NCBI RefSeq assembly: GCF_012272835.1
Contig: NZ_JAAWWK010000005.1
Location: forward strand, 208,125-272,124
Length of the DNA stretch: 64,000 nt
Direction: 5' to 3'
Source: Spongiibacter thalassae
GTDB lineage: Bacteria > Pseudomonadota > Gammaproteobacteria > Pseudomonadales > Spongiibacteraceae
Shown in pieces: positions 45,087 to 54,696 of this stretch (positions are counted from its first letter, which is position 1; every line of letters starts with the position of its first letter). The notes beneath the pieces were generated by a model, which was not told the origin of the DNA, did not search any database, and saw only the letters and a list, made by a program, of their open reading frames with translations. Position numbers and translations under genes: made by a program.

Positions 45087-45590
45087 TGTAGTAGCTCAGA
45101 CTTGATCTGACAGTTACCCGTTTTTTACCGGTGTCTGCCAGTTTAGATCTGAGCTAAATTCTTCTCAGCCCAGATCGTTTTACCATCAAGTAAAGTTGCC
45201 ATTGGCGTTCTGCCGCAACACATCTTGCCCTGATGAGTTCGCTCATTGTTGTAATATTTAATCCATTCGTCCAGATCTTTTTGTAGCTCGTTAATATCGG
45301 CATACAGTTTCTTGCGGAAGGTGATCTGGTAGAACTCTTGCAGAATGGTTTTGTGGAAGCGCTCGCAAATCCCATTGGTTTGTGGTTGCATGGCTTTCGT
45401 CTTCGTATGATCAATGTCGTTGATCGCCAAATACAGCTGATAATCATGCTGATCGACGCGACCACAATACTCCGTTCCGCGATCCGTCAATATCCGTAGC
45501 ATCGGCAGCTCTTGCTGCTCGAAGAACGGTAGCACTCGGTCGTTGAGGGCGTCGGCAGCCGTTATCGGTGTCTTCTGCGTATTTTTCTAA
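45087..45590 (-). mobile_element. IS481-family remnant
   Basis: An end beginning TGTAGTAGCTCAGACTTGAT at 45087 and a transposase C-terminal part. The 5' part is cut where an IS21 right end begins (about 45591). So IS21 either inserted into, or recombined with, this IS481. Confidence 0.7.
45143..45588 (-). pseudogene. IS481-type transposase, C-terminal fragment
   Basis: The native frame can be read from KTPITAADALNDRVLPFFEQ to the stop. The rve core is recognisable: LTDRGTEYCGRVDQHDYQLY, the Glu in QTNGICERFHKTIL, and the tail YYNNERTHQGKMCCGRTPM typical of IS481. The N-terminal helix-turn-helix and first catalytic Asp are missing. Confidence 0.85.
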
Positions 45591-46259
45591 CTATGAACAT
45601 CGAATTTTGCGAAGCGTGAACACTTTTCCACGGCCCTCCTGCAGGCGTGGTCATTTAACCTAAAGTGTTCACGGCAGGTCAACCTCAGCCTGTTTTTTAC
45701 GCATGGATTCGCCCTGTATCTGCAGCTTGTGGGCATTGTGTAGCAATCGGTCAAGAATCGCGTCAGCCAGAGTCGGATCGCCAATGGCTTCGTGCCAGTG
45801 GGGGGTAGGCAGCTGACTGGTGATCAATGTCGCGCCACGACCGTGGCGATCCTCCATGATTTCCAGCATGTCATTGCGCTGTTGCTGGGTGAGCACGTCC
45901 AGCCCCCAGTCATCGATAATTAATAACTCTGTCTTGGCCAGCTGCGCGAGCAGCTTTCCAAAGCTGCCGTCACCATGAGCGATGGTCAGCATTTCAAACA
46001 GGCGGCTGGCACGGAAGTAGCGTACCGAGATCCCCTGCTCGCAGGCGCTTTGACCCAGAGCGCAAGCCAGGAAGGTTTTGCCCGTGCCGGTGGCACCTTC
46101 TATCAACAGGTTACGATGATGCCGGATCCAGTCCAGCTGCAGGAGTTGCGCCAGGGTATCTTTATGCAGGCCGCGACGGGCGCGGTAGTCGATGTCCGCC
46201 GCCTGAGCGTTCAGACGCAATTTTGCCTGTTTCAGCAACCCCCACCGAGCGCTATTCAC
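45591..46259 (-). mobile_element. IS21-family remnant (right end and istB 3' part)
   Basis: It shows the IS21 end repeats ATGAACATC (about 45592), CGTGAACAC (about 45615) and inverted GTGTTCAC (45665-45672), and the last two-thirds of istB. Closely related to the IS21 at 7685. The other boundary at 46259 is abrupt. Confidence 0.8.
45669..46259 (-). pseudogene. istB: IstB fragment (IS21 helper ATPase), 5' end missing
   Basis: The frame from [20 protein letters not shown] to the stop includes Walker A GATGTGKT and Walker [12 protein letters not shown], and ends in the terminal repeat of the IS. The first residues of the frame (MNSARWG) are not IstB and come from the junction. The native protein lacks about its first 55 residues. 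Confidence 0.85.
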
Positions 46260-46598
46260 TCAGGTTGCCTGCGCACTCAATACCTCCTGAATACCCTTGA
46301 ATGCTGTCCCCGGCATGCTGACAAACAATGGGGGTAAGGGGGAGCTATGTCCTCAAGACGCAAAATAGATCATAAAACAACCAAATCAGAGGGGTGCTGC
46401 TATGTAGTATCGTTATATTCCAGCGCCTGAACCCCAAGCTGGGTGTTCATGAAATATCCGGGCTAGCCCTTCGCGTCGGGATGCGCTTCGCTAGCCCGAC
46501 CTACTCCGATAACACGGTTGTGCGCTATGTATATCCTGCGGCCGCATAGATGTATATGTATGTTTCGACAATAATCCGTCAAACACAAATTCACCCCG
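46260..46598. other. Non-coding stretch with a REP-like stem-loop
   Basis: No gene. An inverted repeat CGGGCTAGC (46460-46468) / GCTAGCCCG (46491-46499) encloses a segment rich in GCGCTTCG. The following GACCTAC recalls REP-type intergenic palindromes of Gammaproteobacteria. No other copy was noticed in the window. Confidence 0.4.
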
Positions 46599-46666
46599 AC
46601 CGATCAATCGTTCGTTGACAAAGTGAGTAGAATGCCGGATAGTTACCCCAACCGATCAATCGTTCG
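46599..46666 (+). promoter_or_regulatory. Two TetR operator copies
   Basis: The 16-mer ACCGATCAATCGTTCG occurs exactly at 46599-46614 and 46651-46666. With flanking bases it approximates a palindrome CCGAWCRATYGWTCGG of TetR/AcrR type. The second copy overlaps the ribosome-binding site (GGAGA) of the tetR gene, so binding would also block the start region. This indicates autoregulation and probably control of the operon downstream. Confidence 0.7.
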
Positions 46667-46677
46667 GAGATAACAAA

Positions 46678-47334
46678 GTGATCGATACACCTCAGTCGGC
46701 CAGCAATGTGGTCGAATTGCGACTGGCCAGTAATCCGATTCAGCTGCCTGATGATGTGCAGCTGGAGGGGTCGAAGCGGGCCATTCTCGAGGCCGCTCTC
46801 GGCCTGTTTGCGCAGAATAACTACGCCGCTACCTCGATTCGCGATATTGCCAGTGCCGCCGGGCTCAAACCCGCGACCCTGTATGCGCATTACAAATCCA
46901 AAGAGGAGATGCTGGTCACGCTGGTCCATATTGGTTACCGGGAGCACCACCGCCTGGTGAGGGATGCTGTGCGTGGTGGGGCGACTACCCGCGATAAGGT
47001 CGTTGAATGGGTGAAAGCCCACGCGTTGTTTCACGCGACGTATCCGATGCTGGCGGCCACCATCAGTCTCGATTTGCACTCATTGCCTACGTCCAAGATC
47101 ACCGAAGTACTGGTATTGCGAGATCAGAGTATTGAGCTGATGACCGGGAACCTGCACCGGGGCGTCGCGGAGGGTATCTTTTCCATTGGCCATGAGGTCA
47201 TGCTTGCCGCGGCGGCAATTGGTGCGATGGGTTTGCGCCTGCCGCATTGGTATAGCAAGGAGCAACCCTATTCTATCGAGGATGTTCAGAATGCCTACGC
47301 AGACTTTGCGTTGCGAATACTTGGCGCTGACTAG
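46678..47334 (+). CDS. TetR/AcrR-family regulator
   Basis: 218 aa with a GTG start, 7 nt after GGAGA. The N-terminal helix-turn-helix includes AILEAALGLFAQNNYAATSI and RDIASAAGLKPATLYAHYKS. The ligand-binding domain is helical and resembles regulators of acyl-CoA catabolism genes. Two exact operator repeats lie in its promoter. It precedes and probably controls the catabolic operon 47.5-58.2 kb; the inducer is likely a CoA thioester intermediate (inference). Confidence 0.9.
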   Translation: MIDTPQSASNVVELRLASNPIQLPDDVQLEGSKRAILEAALGLFAQNNYAATSIRDIASAAGLKPATLYAHYKSKEEMLVTLVHIGYREHHRLVRDAVRGGATTRDKVVEWVKAHALFHATYPMLAATISLDLHSLPTSKITEVLVLRDQSIELMTGNLHRGVAEGIFSIGHEVMLAAAAIGAMGLRLPHWYSKEQPYSIEDVQNAYADFALRILGAD

Positions 47335-47461
47335 CTTCAACTGATTTGCCATAGCACTGACGAGTGACCCGTCACGGCGAGACGTATCGCCACGGGCATA
47401 CGGGTTCGCTCGTCCTGAAAAACGCCTAAATGATCATAATGATAATACGCAGGAACTAGCC

Positions 47462-49834
47462 ATGACGAAAAAATGTATACAACTTGTGGGCCTGGGAATT
47501 GCCATTGCGGCGAGTCCGTTTGTCGGGGCGCAGGAAAAAACGCGCAGTCGTGTAATAGAAGAAGTCATTGTATCTGCGCAAAAACGCGATGAAGCCATCC
47601 AGGATGTACCGATTTCCATGTCGGTGATGGATGCGAATTTCATGAAAGAACAGGGTATCACCGACCTTCGCGAAGCCTTGTTGTTTGTACCCAATGTAAA
47701 AGTCGAACAGGCGGGCTTCTTTGCGGCGCCCAGGGCTCGTGGATTTACCTTCAACAACAATAACAAGGCCTTTGAGCCGCCGCTGGGGCTGGCGATTGAT
47801 GGCGTGCCCTATACCCGCATTCCCTACTTTATGGCGGCCACCTACGACCTGAAACGGATTGAGGTCTTGCGTGGGCCACAGGGGACCACGTTTGGCAAAA
47901 ATACAACGGCCGGTGTGGTGCATATGCTGACGGCGGATGCGCAGAATGAATGGGGTTTTGGCTTTTCCACCCAGCAGGGCAACTATCAGCGAGAGCGCTA
48001 TGAGGCGCACATCACCGGGCCACTATTGAAGGACAAACTGCTGTTCAGAATGGCGGCCTTTGATGATGTGCGCGACGGCTTTACTAAAAATACCACGGCG
48101 CCAATTGACCCTGAATCGGAGCGGGTATTTCGCGGACACGATCGCAGTGGCTATCGCATCAAGCTCGAAGCGCCTGATGCATTGGGCGCGGGGAGCTATG
48201 CCAAAATCACTCATGAGCGGGTCGAGCTCAGTGATTACGGCACAGGTGCTGAATTGACCGGCGCAAACGACGACACCAAAGCATTTTTGCGCACCTACGA
48301 CCCGAATACAGACTTTGTACAAGGCAACTATGTCGCGTCGATGGATGCACCGGATGGCCGTGATGTGGAAATCGAAACCACCAGTTTTCAGGTGGATTAC
48401 GATGTGCGTGACTGGGGACTGGTACTGGTCGGTGGTCACTCCGAGTTGCGTCAGTACCTGACGCTGGATACAGACTTTACGCCCGCGCCAGCGATTCTGG
48501 GTGAAGGCGGAGACACCTCGCCAACCACGAGCGCCGAATTTCGTGTGGTCTCGCCGCCGATCAATGGACTGCTCGGGATCGATTCGTTGTTTGGTCGCTC
48601 GCTGGGGAGCAGCGATTTTATCCTCGGGGCGTTTTGGCAAAAACGGGAAATCAATGACAGCTTTTTCCGATTTGCCTTTGATATGCCTGCGTATTTAGGG
48701 CTGGTGGCGGCAACGTCGGGGGGAGAGGAAAGCACGCCCTACGCCGATCTCTACTCGCTAATTCCAGTCACTCCGGAGGGGGCTTACACCGAAGACGTGA
48801 CCCAGACCTTCAACCAGAGTGCTGAAACACTGGCGTTCTTTGGTGAGTTGCGCTGGGAATTTATGCCCGGATTGTCATTGCAAATCGGTGCGAGAAACGG
48901 CGCTGAAACCAAGGAGGCGAACTGGCACCAGTTCTACAATCAGTCTCAGCCCGCCATCATTTTACCTGAAGCGGGACTGGTGCCTTTCGAGGCGCAGCGC
49001 AGTATGGAAGACAACCAGTTCCAGCACAAAATCTCGCTGAACTGGGAGCCATCGGATTCAGTGAGTGTATTTTTACACCGAGCGGAGGCCGTGAAAGGCG
49101 GGGGCTTTAATGCCTTTGCCTTCCGTGGTGTCGATGATGAGCTGCAGTTCAAGCCCGAGTACACCACGGAGTGGAGTTTAAACGCGAAAACCACCTGGCT
49201 GGACAACACCCTGCGCGCCAATATCTCCCTGTTTCATATGAACGTGGAAGACTTTCAGGTACTGACTCGCGACCCGGAGCGCACCAATATTGGCATAGGC
49301 GTGACCTTGGTCAAGAATGCCGCCGAAGCGGTATCACAGGGGGTCGAAGCGGATGTGACCTGGCTGGCGAATAACTGGCTCACGTTGGTGACTACGATTG
49401 GCTTCAATGATACCGAGTACAAAAAATTCTTCGATAACGAGTGTGCCCCGGACGATACCCGCGAAGACTGCTCCAACGCATCGGGCAAGTCATTCCCCTT
49501 TGCGCCCAAATGGAATAATACGTTCACCGCCCTGATCAACAAGCCATTGTTTGACTCTGCGTATGAGTTTACCGCCTCGGCGACGGTAGAGGTGTACTCG
49601 GAACAAAACCTCGATGTCGATCTGGACCCCCGCAAGTTGCAGGATGGTTTCGAGCGTTACAAGGCAAGTATTGGCATTGGCAATCGAGAGGCAGGATGGT
49701 CCTTTCGCATTATTGGCGACAATCTGACCGACAAGCAGACCGGCATTCGCCAAGGGGATCTGTTTCCCGGCTTGATCATTGAGCTGACGGAAACCCCGAG
49801 GATGATTTACGGCCAGTTTGACTGGACGTTCTGA
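47462..49834 (+). CDS. TonB-dependent outer-membrane receptor
   Basis: 790 aa. Signal peptide MTKKCIQLVGLGIAIAASPF-VGAQ, a TonB box region IEEVIVSAQKR, and a plug with DLKRIEVLRGPQGTTFGKNT. The large beta-barrel ends in an aromatic residue (YGQFDWTF), as outer-membrane proteins do. It belongs to the group of receptors found beside catabolic genes in sphingomonads and marine Gammaproteobacteria. It would import the operon's hydrophobic or large substrate. The esterase gene starts 1 bp after it. Confidence 0.93.
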   Translation: MTKKCIQLVGLGIAIAASPFVGAQEKTRSRVIEEVIVSAQKRDEAIQDVPISMSVMDANFMKEQGITDLREALLFVPNVKVEQAGFFAAPRARGFTFNNNNKAFEPPLGLAIDGVPYTRIPYFMAATYDLKRIEVLRGPQGTTFGKNTTAGVVHMLTADAQNEWGFGFSTQQGNYQRERYEAHITGPLLKDKLLFRMAAFDDVRDGFTKNTTAPIDPESERVFRGHDRSGYRIKLEAPDALGAGSYAKITHERVELSDYGTGAELTGANDDTKAFLRTYDPNTDFVQGNYVASMDAPDGRDVEIETTSFQVDYDVRDWGLVLVGGHSELRQYLTLDTDFTPAPAILGEGGDTSPTTSAEFRVVSPPINGLLGIDSLFGRSLGSSDFILGAFWQKREINDSFFRFAFDMPAYLGLVAATSGGEESTPYADLYSLIPVTPEGAYTEDVTQTFNQSAETLAFFGELRWEFMPGLSLQIGARNGAETKEANWHQFYNQSQPAIILPEAGLVPFEAQRSMEDNQFQHKISLNWEPSDSVSVFLHRAEAVKGGGFNAFAFRGVDDELQFKPEYTTEWSLNAKTTWLDNTLRANISLFHMNVEDFQVLTRDPERTNIGIGVTLVKNAAEAVSQGVEADVTWLANNWLTLVTTIGFNDTEYKKFFDNECAPDDTREDCSNASGKSFPFAPKWNNTFTALINKPLFDSAYEFTASATVEVYSEQNLDVDLDPRKLQDGFERYKASIGIGNREAGWSFRIIGDNLTDKQTGIRQGDLFPGLIIELTETPRMIYGQFDWTF

Positions 49835-49835
49835 C

Positions 49836-50948
49836 ATGGCCCGTATTCCGCTCGTCCTGCTCATTTTGCTGACCTCGGCGTGTAATGGCAGCAATCGCGG
49901 TGATGTTGTTGTGCCAGCGGCTGACCTGCAGTCCTATCGCCTGGACGAGGACGGTGTCGCGAGTCGGGATTATCTGGTGTACACGCCTTCATCGCTGCCA
50001 GAGGGCGCGCCGTTGCTGATCTATTTGCACGGTTGCGATCAGAGTGCTGAAGACGTTGCCATTGGTACGCGCTGGCCTGAACTCGCCGACGAGCTGGGTT
50101 TTGCTGTGGTCTTTCCCGACCAGCGCGACCCCAATAGTGAGTCGGCCCCTCCGGCGCGGGAGGATGTCGCGGTCGATGGCAATGCAGGCAAGTGCTGGAA
50201 CTGGTTTCTGCCCGATGAAGTGGTGCGTGGGCAGGGCGAAGTAGGTGCCATCGCGGCAATCACCGAGAGTGTTCGCGAGGAACTCGCCAGCGACCCCGAC
50301 CGCGTGTTTGTCATGGGCTTGTCTGCCGGTGCCATTATGACCAGCGCCATGCTCGCGAACTATCCCGAGCTCTACGCCGCGGGTGGCATTGTTGCTGGCT
50401 GTGGCTACCCCTACTGCAGCGACTCCACCGGGCAACCCGCCTATGAGGCAATGGGAGACCTTGCCCGACGCATGCCCGTCATCGTGTTTCAGGGCAGCGC
50501 CGACGTGGTTCAGCCCGTTGCCACCAGTCGTGAAGCGTTGCAACAGTGGTTGGGCACTAACGATTACATTGATGATGGCGAAGCCAATCAGACAGTATCG
50601 CAGCTGCCCGCGCATCAGATGCATTACGGCTTCGATCAGGCGGCGCTGCCGGGTGAATACAACCCTTGTGTGAGCAGCGGCAGTTATCCCTGTACGGTGG
50701 GCACCCTGTTTTCCAGCGGCGACTACCCCTTCAGCATTGAGCTGTTTATCGATGCCCGGCAGTGCCTGCTGGCCGAGTATTGGACCATACACGGTTTGGG
50801 ACACAACTACCCCAAAGGCAATACGCAGGGCACTTACACCGACCCCTTTGGCCCCGATATCAATCGAGCGGCGTGGAATTTCTTTATCTCCCAGTCCCGC
50901 GGTGGCCCCTATGATCAGCCTGGGCGCACGTGCGCGCCGATTTTCTAA
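49836..50948 (+). CDS. Secreted PHB-depolymerase-like esterase (lipoprotein)
   Basis: 370 aa from ATG 49836 (MARIPLVLLILLTSAC), a lipoprotein signal with lipobox LTSAC. Alpha/beta-hydrolase of the polyhydroxybutyrate depolymerase/LpqC type. LIYLHGCDQSAED is the oxyanion region, and the nucleophile Ser is in VFVMGLSAGAIMTS. The acid is probably Asp in FQGSADVVQPV, and the His is in IHGLGHNYPKG. Several cysteine pairs suggest disulfides outside the cytoplasm. It probably releases an acid or alcohol from an ester before or after TonB uptake. Confidence 0.88.
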   Translation: MARIPLVLLILLTSACNGSNRGDVVVPAADLQSYRLDEDGVASRDYLVYTPSSLPEGAPLLIYLHGCDQSAEDVAIGTRWPELADELGFAVVFPDQRDPNSESAPPAREDVAVDGNAGKCWNWFLPDEVVRGQGEVGAIAAITESVREELASDPDRVFVMGLSAGAIMTSAMLANYPELYAAGGIVAGCGYPYCSDSTGQPAYEAMGDLARRMPVIVFQGSADVVQPVATSREALQQWLGTNDYIDDGEANQTVSQLPAHQMHYGFDQAALPGEYNPCVSSGSYPCTVGTLFSSGDYPFSIELFIDARQCLLAEYWTIHGLGHNYPKGNTQGTYTDPFGPDINRAAWNFFISQSRGGPYDQPGRTCAPIF

Positions 50949-50964
50949 TACACGGAACCTTTGT

Positions 50965-51918
50965 ATGAACCATTCTTCTGCGTCCCCTGCGCCAGCCTTA
51001 CCCATTCGACGGGCGGTAAAGGCCAATGGCATCGTGCTTCAAACCGAGATCTTTGGCAGTTCAGAACACCCTGCGGTGTTGCTGATTATGGGATTGGGCA
51101 AACAGCTGATTGCCTGGCCCGATAGCCTTTGTTACCGCCTCGCGTCGTCGGGCTTCCGAGTGATTCGCTTTGACAACCGGGATATCGGCTTGTCAACCAA
51201 AGCCCGGAACGCACCCCGTGTGTGGCAGTGGTTGTGGGCGTCTCTGAGAGGCACGTATCCGCCAGCCCCGTATTCACTGGAGGACATGGCCGCAGATAGC
51301 CTTGGGCTGTTAGACGCACTGGCGATCGATCAGGCTCATATTGTCGGGGTGTCTATGGGCGGAATGATCGCGCAAATACTCTGCGCCACCCAACCGGGCC
51401 GAGTGCTCAGTTTAACGTCGATGATGTCGAACACCGGTGCCGCGGAGGAACCCGTCGCCTCGAAGCCTCTTGCCCGTCAGGTTGGGCGCCAACGTGGCAA
51501 GTCCGGCGAGGCCTATTTACGCGAAGCGATCAAGACCCAGCGAATGATTCAGAGTCCGGCTTTTCCGCTAAGCGATAGTGATCTGGAAGCCAAACTCCGC
51601 GCAGAGATGGCGCGTTCCTTTCATCCGGCGGGCAGCCTTCACCAGTTTCTGGCGGTCCAGCAAACCGGTTGTCGTCTGCATTATCTCGAGCGGATCACCG
51701 CGCGGACGCTGGTGATTCACGGTACCGACGATCCACTGGTACCACCCCAATGTGGGAAGCGCACGGCTCAGGCCATACCACTGGCGAAGCTGCATATGAT
51801 TGACGGATTGGGACACGACTTACCGGAAGCGATCGTGCCCGAACTCTGTGATGAACTCATCGGGCATTTTACTCGCTGTGCACAAGGGCATAGCGCACAT
51901 CGGAAAGAGGATGTTTAA
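50965..51918 (+). CDS. Alpha/beta hydrolase
   Basis: 317 aa from ATG 50965 (MNHSSASPAPALPIRRAVKA). Cytoplasmic hydrolase with the nucleophile elbow GVSMGG (HIVGVSMGGMIAQILCATQP), acid in HGTDDPLVPP and His in DGLGHDLPEA; the triad looks complete. It resembles carboxylesterases and lactonases. A longer open frame upstream overlaps the esterase gene and is not needed. It sits 16 bp after the esterase and 2 bp before the DUF35 gene. Confidence 0.88.
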   Translation: MNHSSASPAPALPIRRAVKANGIVLQTEIFGSSEHPAVLLIMGLGKQLIAWPDSLCYRLASSGFRVIRFDNRDIGLSTKARNAPRVWQWLWASLRGTYPPAPYSLEDMAADSLGLLDALAIDQAHIVGVSMGGMIAQILCATQPGRVLSLTSMMSNTGAAEEPVASKPLARQVGRQRGKSGEAYLREAIKTQRMIQSPAFPLSDSDLEAKLRAEMARSFHPAGSLHQFLAVQQTGCRLHYLERITARTLVIHGTDDPLVPPQCGKRTAQAIPLAKLHMIDGLGHDLPEAIVPELCDELIGHFTRCAQGHSAHRKEDV

Positions 51919-51920
51919 CT

Positions 51921-52334
51921 GTGACGATTTGCATTGATGATTCAATTCTGGACATCACAAATAGTGGGCCGGTGTTGCGCGCCAGTCGTTGCCGCGCCTG
52001 TGGCCACGACAGCTTTCCGGTGAGTGAGCGCTGTCAGCGCTGTATGGCCGAAGAGATAGAGCCTCTGGCCATTGTCGGTCGCGCGCAATTGTGGACCTGG
52101 ACCAGTCAGGATTTTTGTCCGAAGTCGCCTTATCTGGAATGTGATAAGAAGCCATTTGAGTCTTATTACGTCGGCTATCTCAATCCCTTGAATACCTCTG
52201 TGCTGATTGAATCGAGACTGCTTCAGCCGGGACAACCGGTGATAGGCGATCTCTATGAACTGACGACTCTGAATTTGTTACCTGAGAACGGCGCTGTTGT
52301 AACCACCTTTGCTTACCGGAGTATTGCGATATGA
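51921..52334 (+). CDS. DUF35 OB-fold protein with zinc ribbon (ChsH2/aldolase-partner type)
   Basis: 137 aa with a GTG start. A rubredoxin-like zinc ribbon (RCRACGHDSFPVSERCQRC) is followed by an OB-fold (IVGRAQLWTWTSQDF ... YYVGYLNPL). Proteins of this kind form obligate complexes with Ltp2-type thiolase-like aldolases in steroid side-chain degradation. Here the partner follows with a 4-bp overlap. Contributes to the acyl-CoA-binding site of the complex (family knowledge). Confidence 0.9.
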   Translation: MTICIDDSILDITNSGPVLRASRCRACGHDSFPVSERCQRCMAEEIEPLAIVGRAQLWTWTSQDFCPKSPYLECDKKPFESYYVGYLNPLNTSVLIESRLLQPGQPVIGDLYELTTLNLLPENGAVVTTFAYRSIAI

Positions 52335-53479
52335 GCGGCGTTGCGATTGTGGGCGTGGGCCTGTCACCCTTCGGGCGCAGCTCAATGAGTGGATTACAAC
52401 AGGGCGCGGTAGCCGTGCGAGCAGCGCTCGAGGATGCCGGATTGCAATGGACAGACATTCAGTGTGCCTACGGCGGTAGCCAGGATGCGGGTAATGCTGA
52501 CGCGCTGGCCAATCTGTTGGGACACACCGGGATTCATTTCACCAATATCTGGAATGGTTGCGCGACCGGAGGCAGTGCCATTAGTGCAGCAGCCAATGCC
52601 ATTCGCGCGGGTGAGGCCGATATCGCTCTGGCGGTCGGGTTCGATAAACATCCCCGCGGCGCCTTTGCGGCTAAGCCCTCGGATTGGGGCATTGGTGACT
52701 GGTATGGCGAAAGTGGACTCATGCTGACAACCCAGTTCTTCGGCATGAAAATCAATCGCTACCTGCATGACCATGCTTTGGACCCATCCATTCTGGCTCA
52801 GGTCAGTCGTAAAGCCTACGCCAATGGCGCGATAACGCCTCATGCCTGGCGCCAACAGACTTTTACCGAGGCGGATATCAATCAGTCTGACATGCTCAGC
52901 TATCCCTTGCGCAAGCTGATGTTCTGCAGCCCCGCTGAAGGGGGGGCAGCAATTATTCTGTGCCGCTCGTCATTGGCGAAAGACTTTCACTCGACGCCGA
53001 TAACGCTGCGCGCCTCGGTAGTCAGGGGCCGCGAGTTCGGCTCATTCGAAGTGTTTAGTCCGAGCCTGCCCACTGCACGAGGTCGCTCTGCAACAGAAAT
53101 CGCATCGGTTGCCGCGTTTGAGCAGGCAGGGGTGGGACCGGGCGATATTGATGTTGCCCAGTTGCAGGACACAGAAGCTGGCGCTGAGATTATCCATCTT
53201 GCAGAAAACGGCTTTTGCGAACACGGCGAACAGGGTGAGTGGCTGAAACAGGGCCATACCGAGATTGGCGGGAAATTGCCGGTTAACACCGATGGCGGCT
53301 GTATCGCCAATGGCGAGCCCGTGGGGGCCAGCGGACTGCGGCAGGTGATCGAGGTGTGCTGGCAATTGCGCGGACAGGGGGGAAGGCGACAGGTGCCTTG
53401 CCAACCACGCCTCGGTTATACCCAGGTATACGGGGCGCCGGGAATCAGCGGTGTCAATATTCTGGAGCGAGCGCGATGA
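52331..53479 (+). CDS. Thiolase-like lipid-transfer protein (Ltp2-type retro-aldolase candidate)
   Basis: 382 aa. Thiolase fold of the SCP-x/Ltp2 group: GGSQDAGNADALANLLGHTG, WNGCATGGSAISAAANAIRA, and the Gly-rich C-terminal motif NTDGGCIANGEPVGASGLRQ. True thiolase active-site Cys-His-Cys motifs are not complete. With the DUF35 partner, Ltp2-type enzymes cleave 3-hydroxyacyl-CoA with a branched beta-carbon by retro-aldol reaction, giving propionyl-CoA or acetyl-CoA. Overlaps the next gene by 4 bp. Confidence 0.88.
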   Translation: MSGVAIVGVGLSPFGRSSMSGLQQGAVAVRAALEDAGLQWTDIQCAYGGSQDAGNADALANLLGHTGIHFTNIWNGCATGGSAISAAANAIRAGEADIALAVGFDKHPRGAFAAKPSDWGIGDWYGESGLMLTTQFFGMKINRYLHDHALDPSILAQVSRKAYANGAITPHAWRQQTFTEADINQSDMLSYPLRKLMFCSPAEGGAAIILCRSSLAKDFHSTPITLRASVVRGREFGSFEVFSPSLPTARGRSATEIASVAAFEQAGVGPGDIDVAQLQDTEAGAEIIHLAENGFCEHGEQGEWLKQGHTEIGGKLPVNTDGGCIANGEPVGASGLRQVIEVCWQLRGQGGRRQVPCQPRLGYTQVYGAPGISGVNILERAR

Positions 53480-54636
53480 CTAACAGAAACTCCCTTGTTC
53501 AATTTCGCAGCGAAGTGAGAACCTTTCTGGCGAATAATTTGAGCGAGAACATGCGGCGGTCGTGTTTGCAGCAGGCCAGTATTTTTAGTGACTTTGATGC
53601 GGCGTCACAGTGGCAAAAGATATTGGCCGACAGAGGGTGGGGGGCGCCAGCCTGGCCGGTCGAGTACGGCGGCACGGGATGGAGTGCAGAGCAGTATATT
53701 GTGTTTCAGCAGGAGTGCGCGCGCGCCGATACCCCCCAGCCTTTTCCCCTTGGTTTGCAAATGCTGGGGCCGATACTGATGCGTTTTGGCAGCCCTGAAC
53801 AGAAGGCACGATTTCTGCCGAGTATTGTGTCAGGCGAGGACGTGTGGTGTCAGGGATTCTCGGAACCCAACGCGGGCTCTGACCTTGCTGCGCTGTCGAC
53901 CAAAGCGCACAAAGAGGGAGGCGACTACGTCATCAATGGCACCAAAATATGGACAAGCTTCGCGCATCGCGCCAATCGTATGTTCCTGCTGGCCAGAACG
54001 TCGAGTGAGTCGGCGCGACAGACGGGGATCAGCTTCTTTCTTGTCGATGATCTCCGCGCGAACGGTATCACTATCACGCCCATCGTCAGTCTTGATGGCG
54101 AGGTTGAGCAATGTCAGGTGTTCTTTGACAACCTGCGACTTCCGGCTTCTGCCCTTGTGGGCAAGGAGGGGGATGGGTGGGAGATCACCAAAGCGCTGCT
54201 GAAGGAGGAGCGCGGCGGCTACCTCTATTACCTAGCGGCCTATCGCCAGCTCAAGCGATTGCGAGCACTGGTAGATGCAACGCCAGACTGCGTTGCCGAC
54301 CACCACTACCGCCAGTGTTTTTCCCGCCTGACGGCAAGAGCACTTTCACTGAAATCCCTCGAACTGCGCGTTGTGGCGCAGGATGATTCGGCACCTGAAT
54401 CGTCGGCGTCGCTGTGCAAACTCGAAGGCACTCGGCTGAGTCAGGATATTGATGAACTGGCGCGTTACTGCTGCGGATTGCAATTTGGGCAGACCTCGCA
54501 AGCGGAATATTCCGGGCTTGAACGCGACGCGCTGGAAGGGATCTCGCGACACTATTTGAACAATCGCGCTGCCACCCTCTACGGCGGTAGCTCCCAGATT
54601 CAAAAGACCTTGATTGCGCGGTCACTGCAACGCTAG
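53476..54636 (+). CDS. Acyl-CoA dehydrogenase, subunit 1
   Basis: 386 aa from ATG 53476, overlapping the previous stop (ATGA). Landmarks are WPVEYGGTGWSAEQYIVFQQ, the FAD-binding CQGFSEPNAGSDLAA, KIWTSFAHRANRMFLL, and the C-terminal LYGGSSQIQKTLIARSL. It resembles FadE26/FadE28-like members that form heterotetramers with a shorter partner, here encoded 60 bp downstream. It would introduce the double bond into the substrate's acyl-CoA side chain. Confidence 0.92.
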   Translation: MTNRNSLVQFRSEVRTFLANNLSENMRRSCLQQASIFSDFDAASQWQKILADRGWGAPAWPVEYGGTGWSAEQYIVFQQECARADTPQPFPLGLQMLGPILMRFGSPEQKARFLPSIVSGEDVWCQGFSEPNAGSDLAALSTKAHKEGGDYVINGTKIWTSFAHRANRMFLLARTSSESARQTGISFFLVDDLRANGITITPIVSLDGEVEQCQVFFDNLRLPASALVGKEGDGWEITKALLKEERGGYLYYLAAYRQLKRLRALVDATPDCVADHHYRQCFSRLTARALSLKSLELRVVAQDDSAPESSASLCKLEGTRLSQDIDELARYCCGLQFGQTSQAEYSGLERDALEGISRHYLNNRAATLYGGSSQIQKTLIARSLQR

Positions 54637-54696
54637 TGGCAGGCGCTTGCAGAGCACAAGGGAAACAGGTCAGACCAGTATCACGACGAGGTAAGC

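Noticed and set aside
46460-46499. Stem-loop as a transcription terminator of the IS21 remnant
   Set aside because: The loop is 22 nt and there is no T-run. The sequence looks like a REP-type intergenic palindrome.
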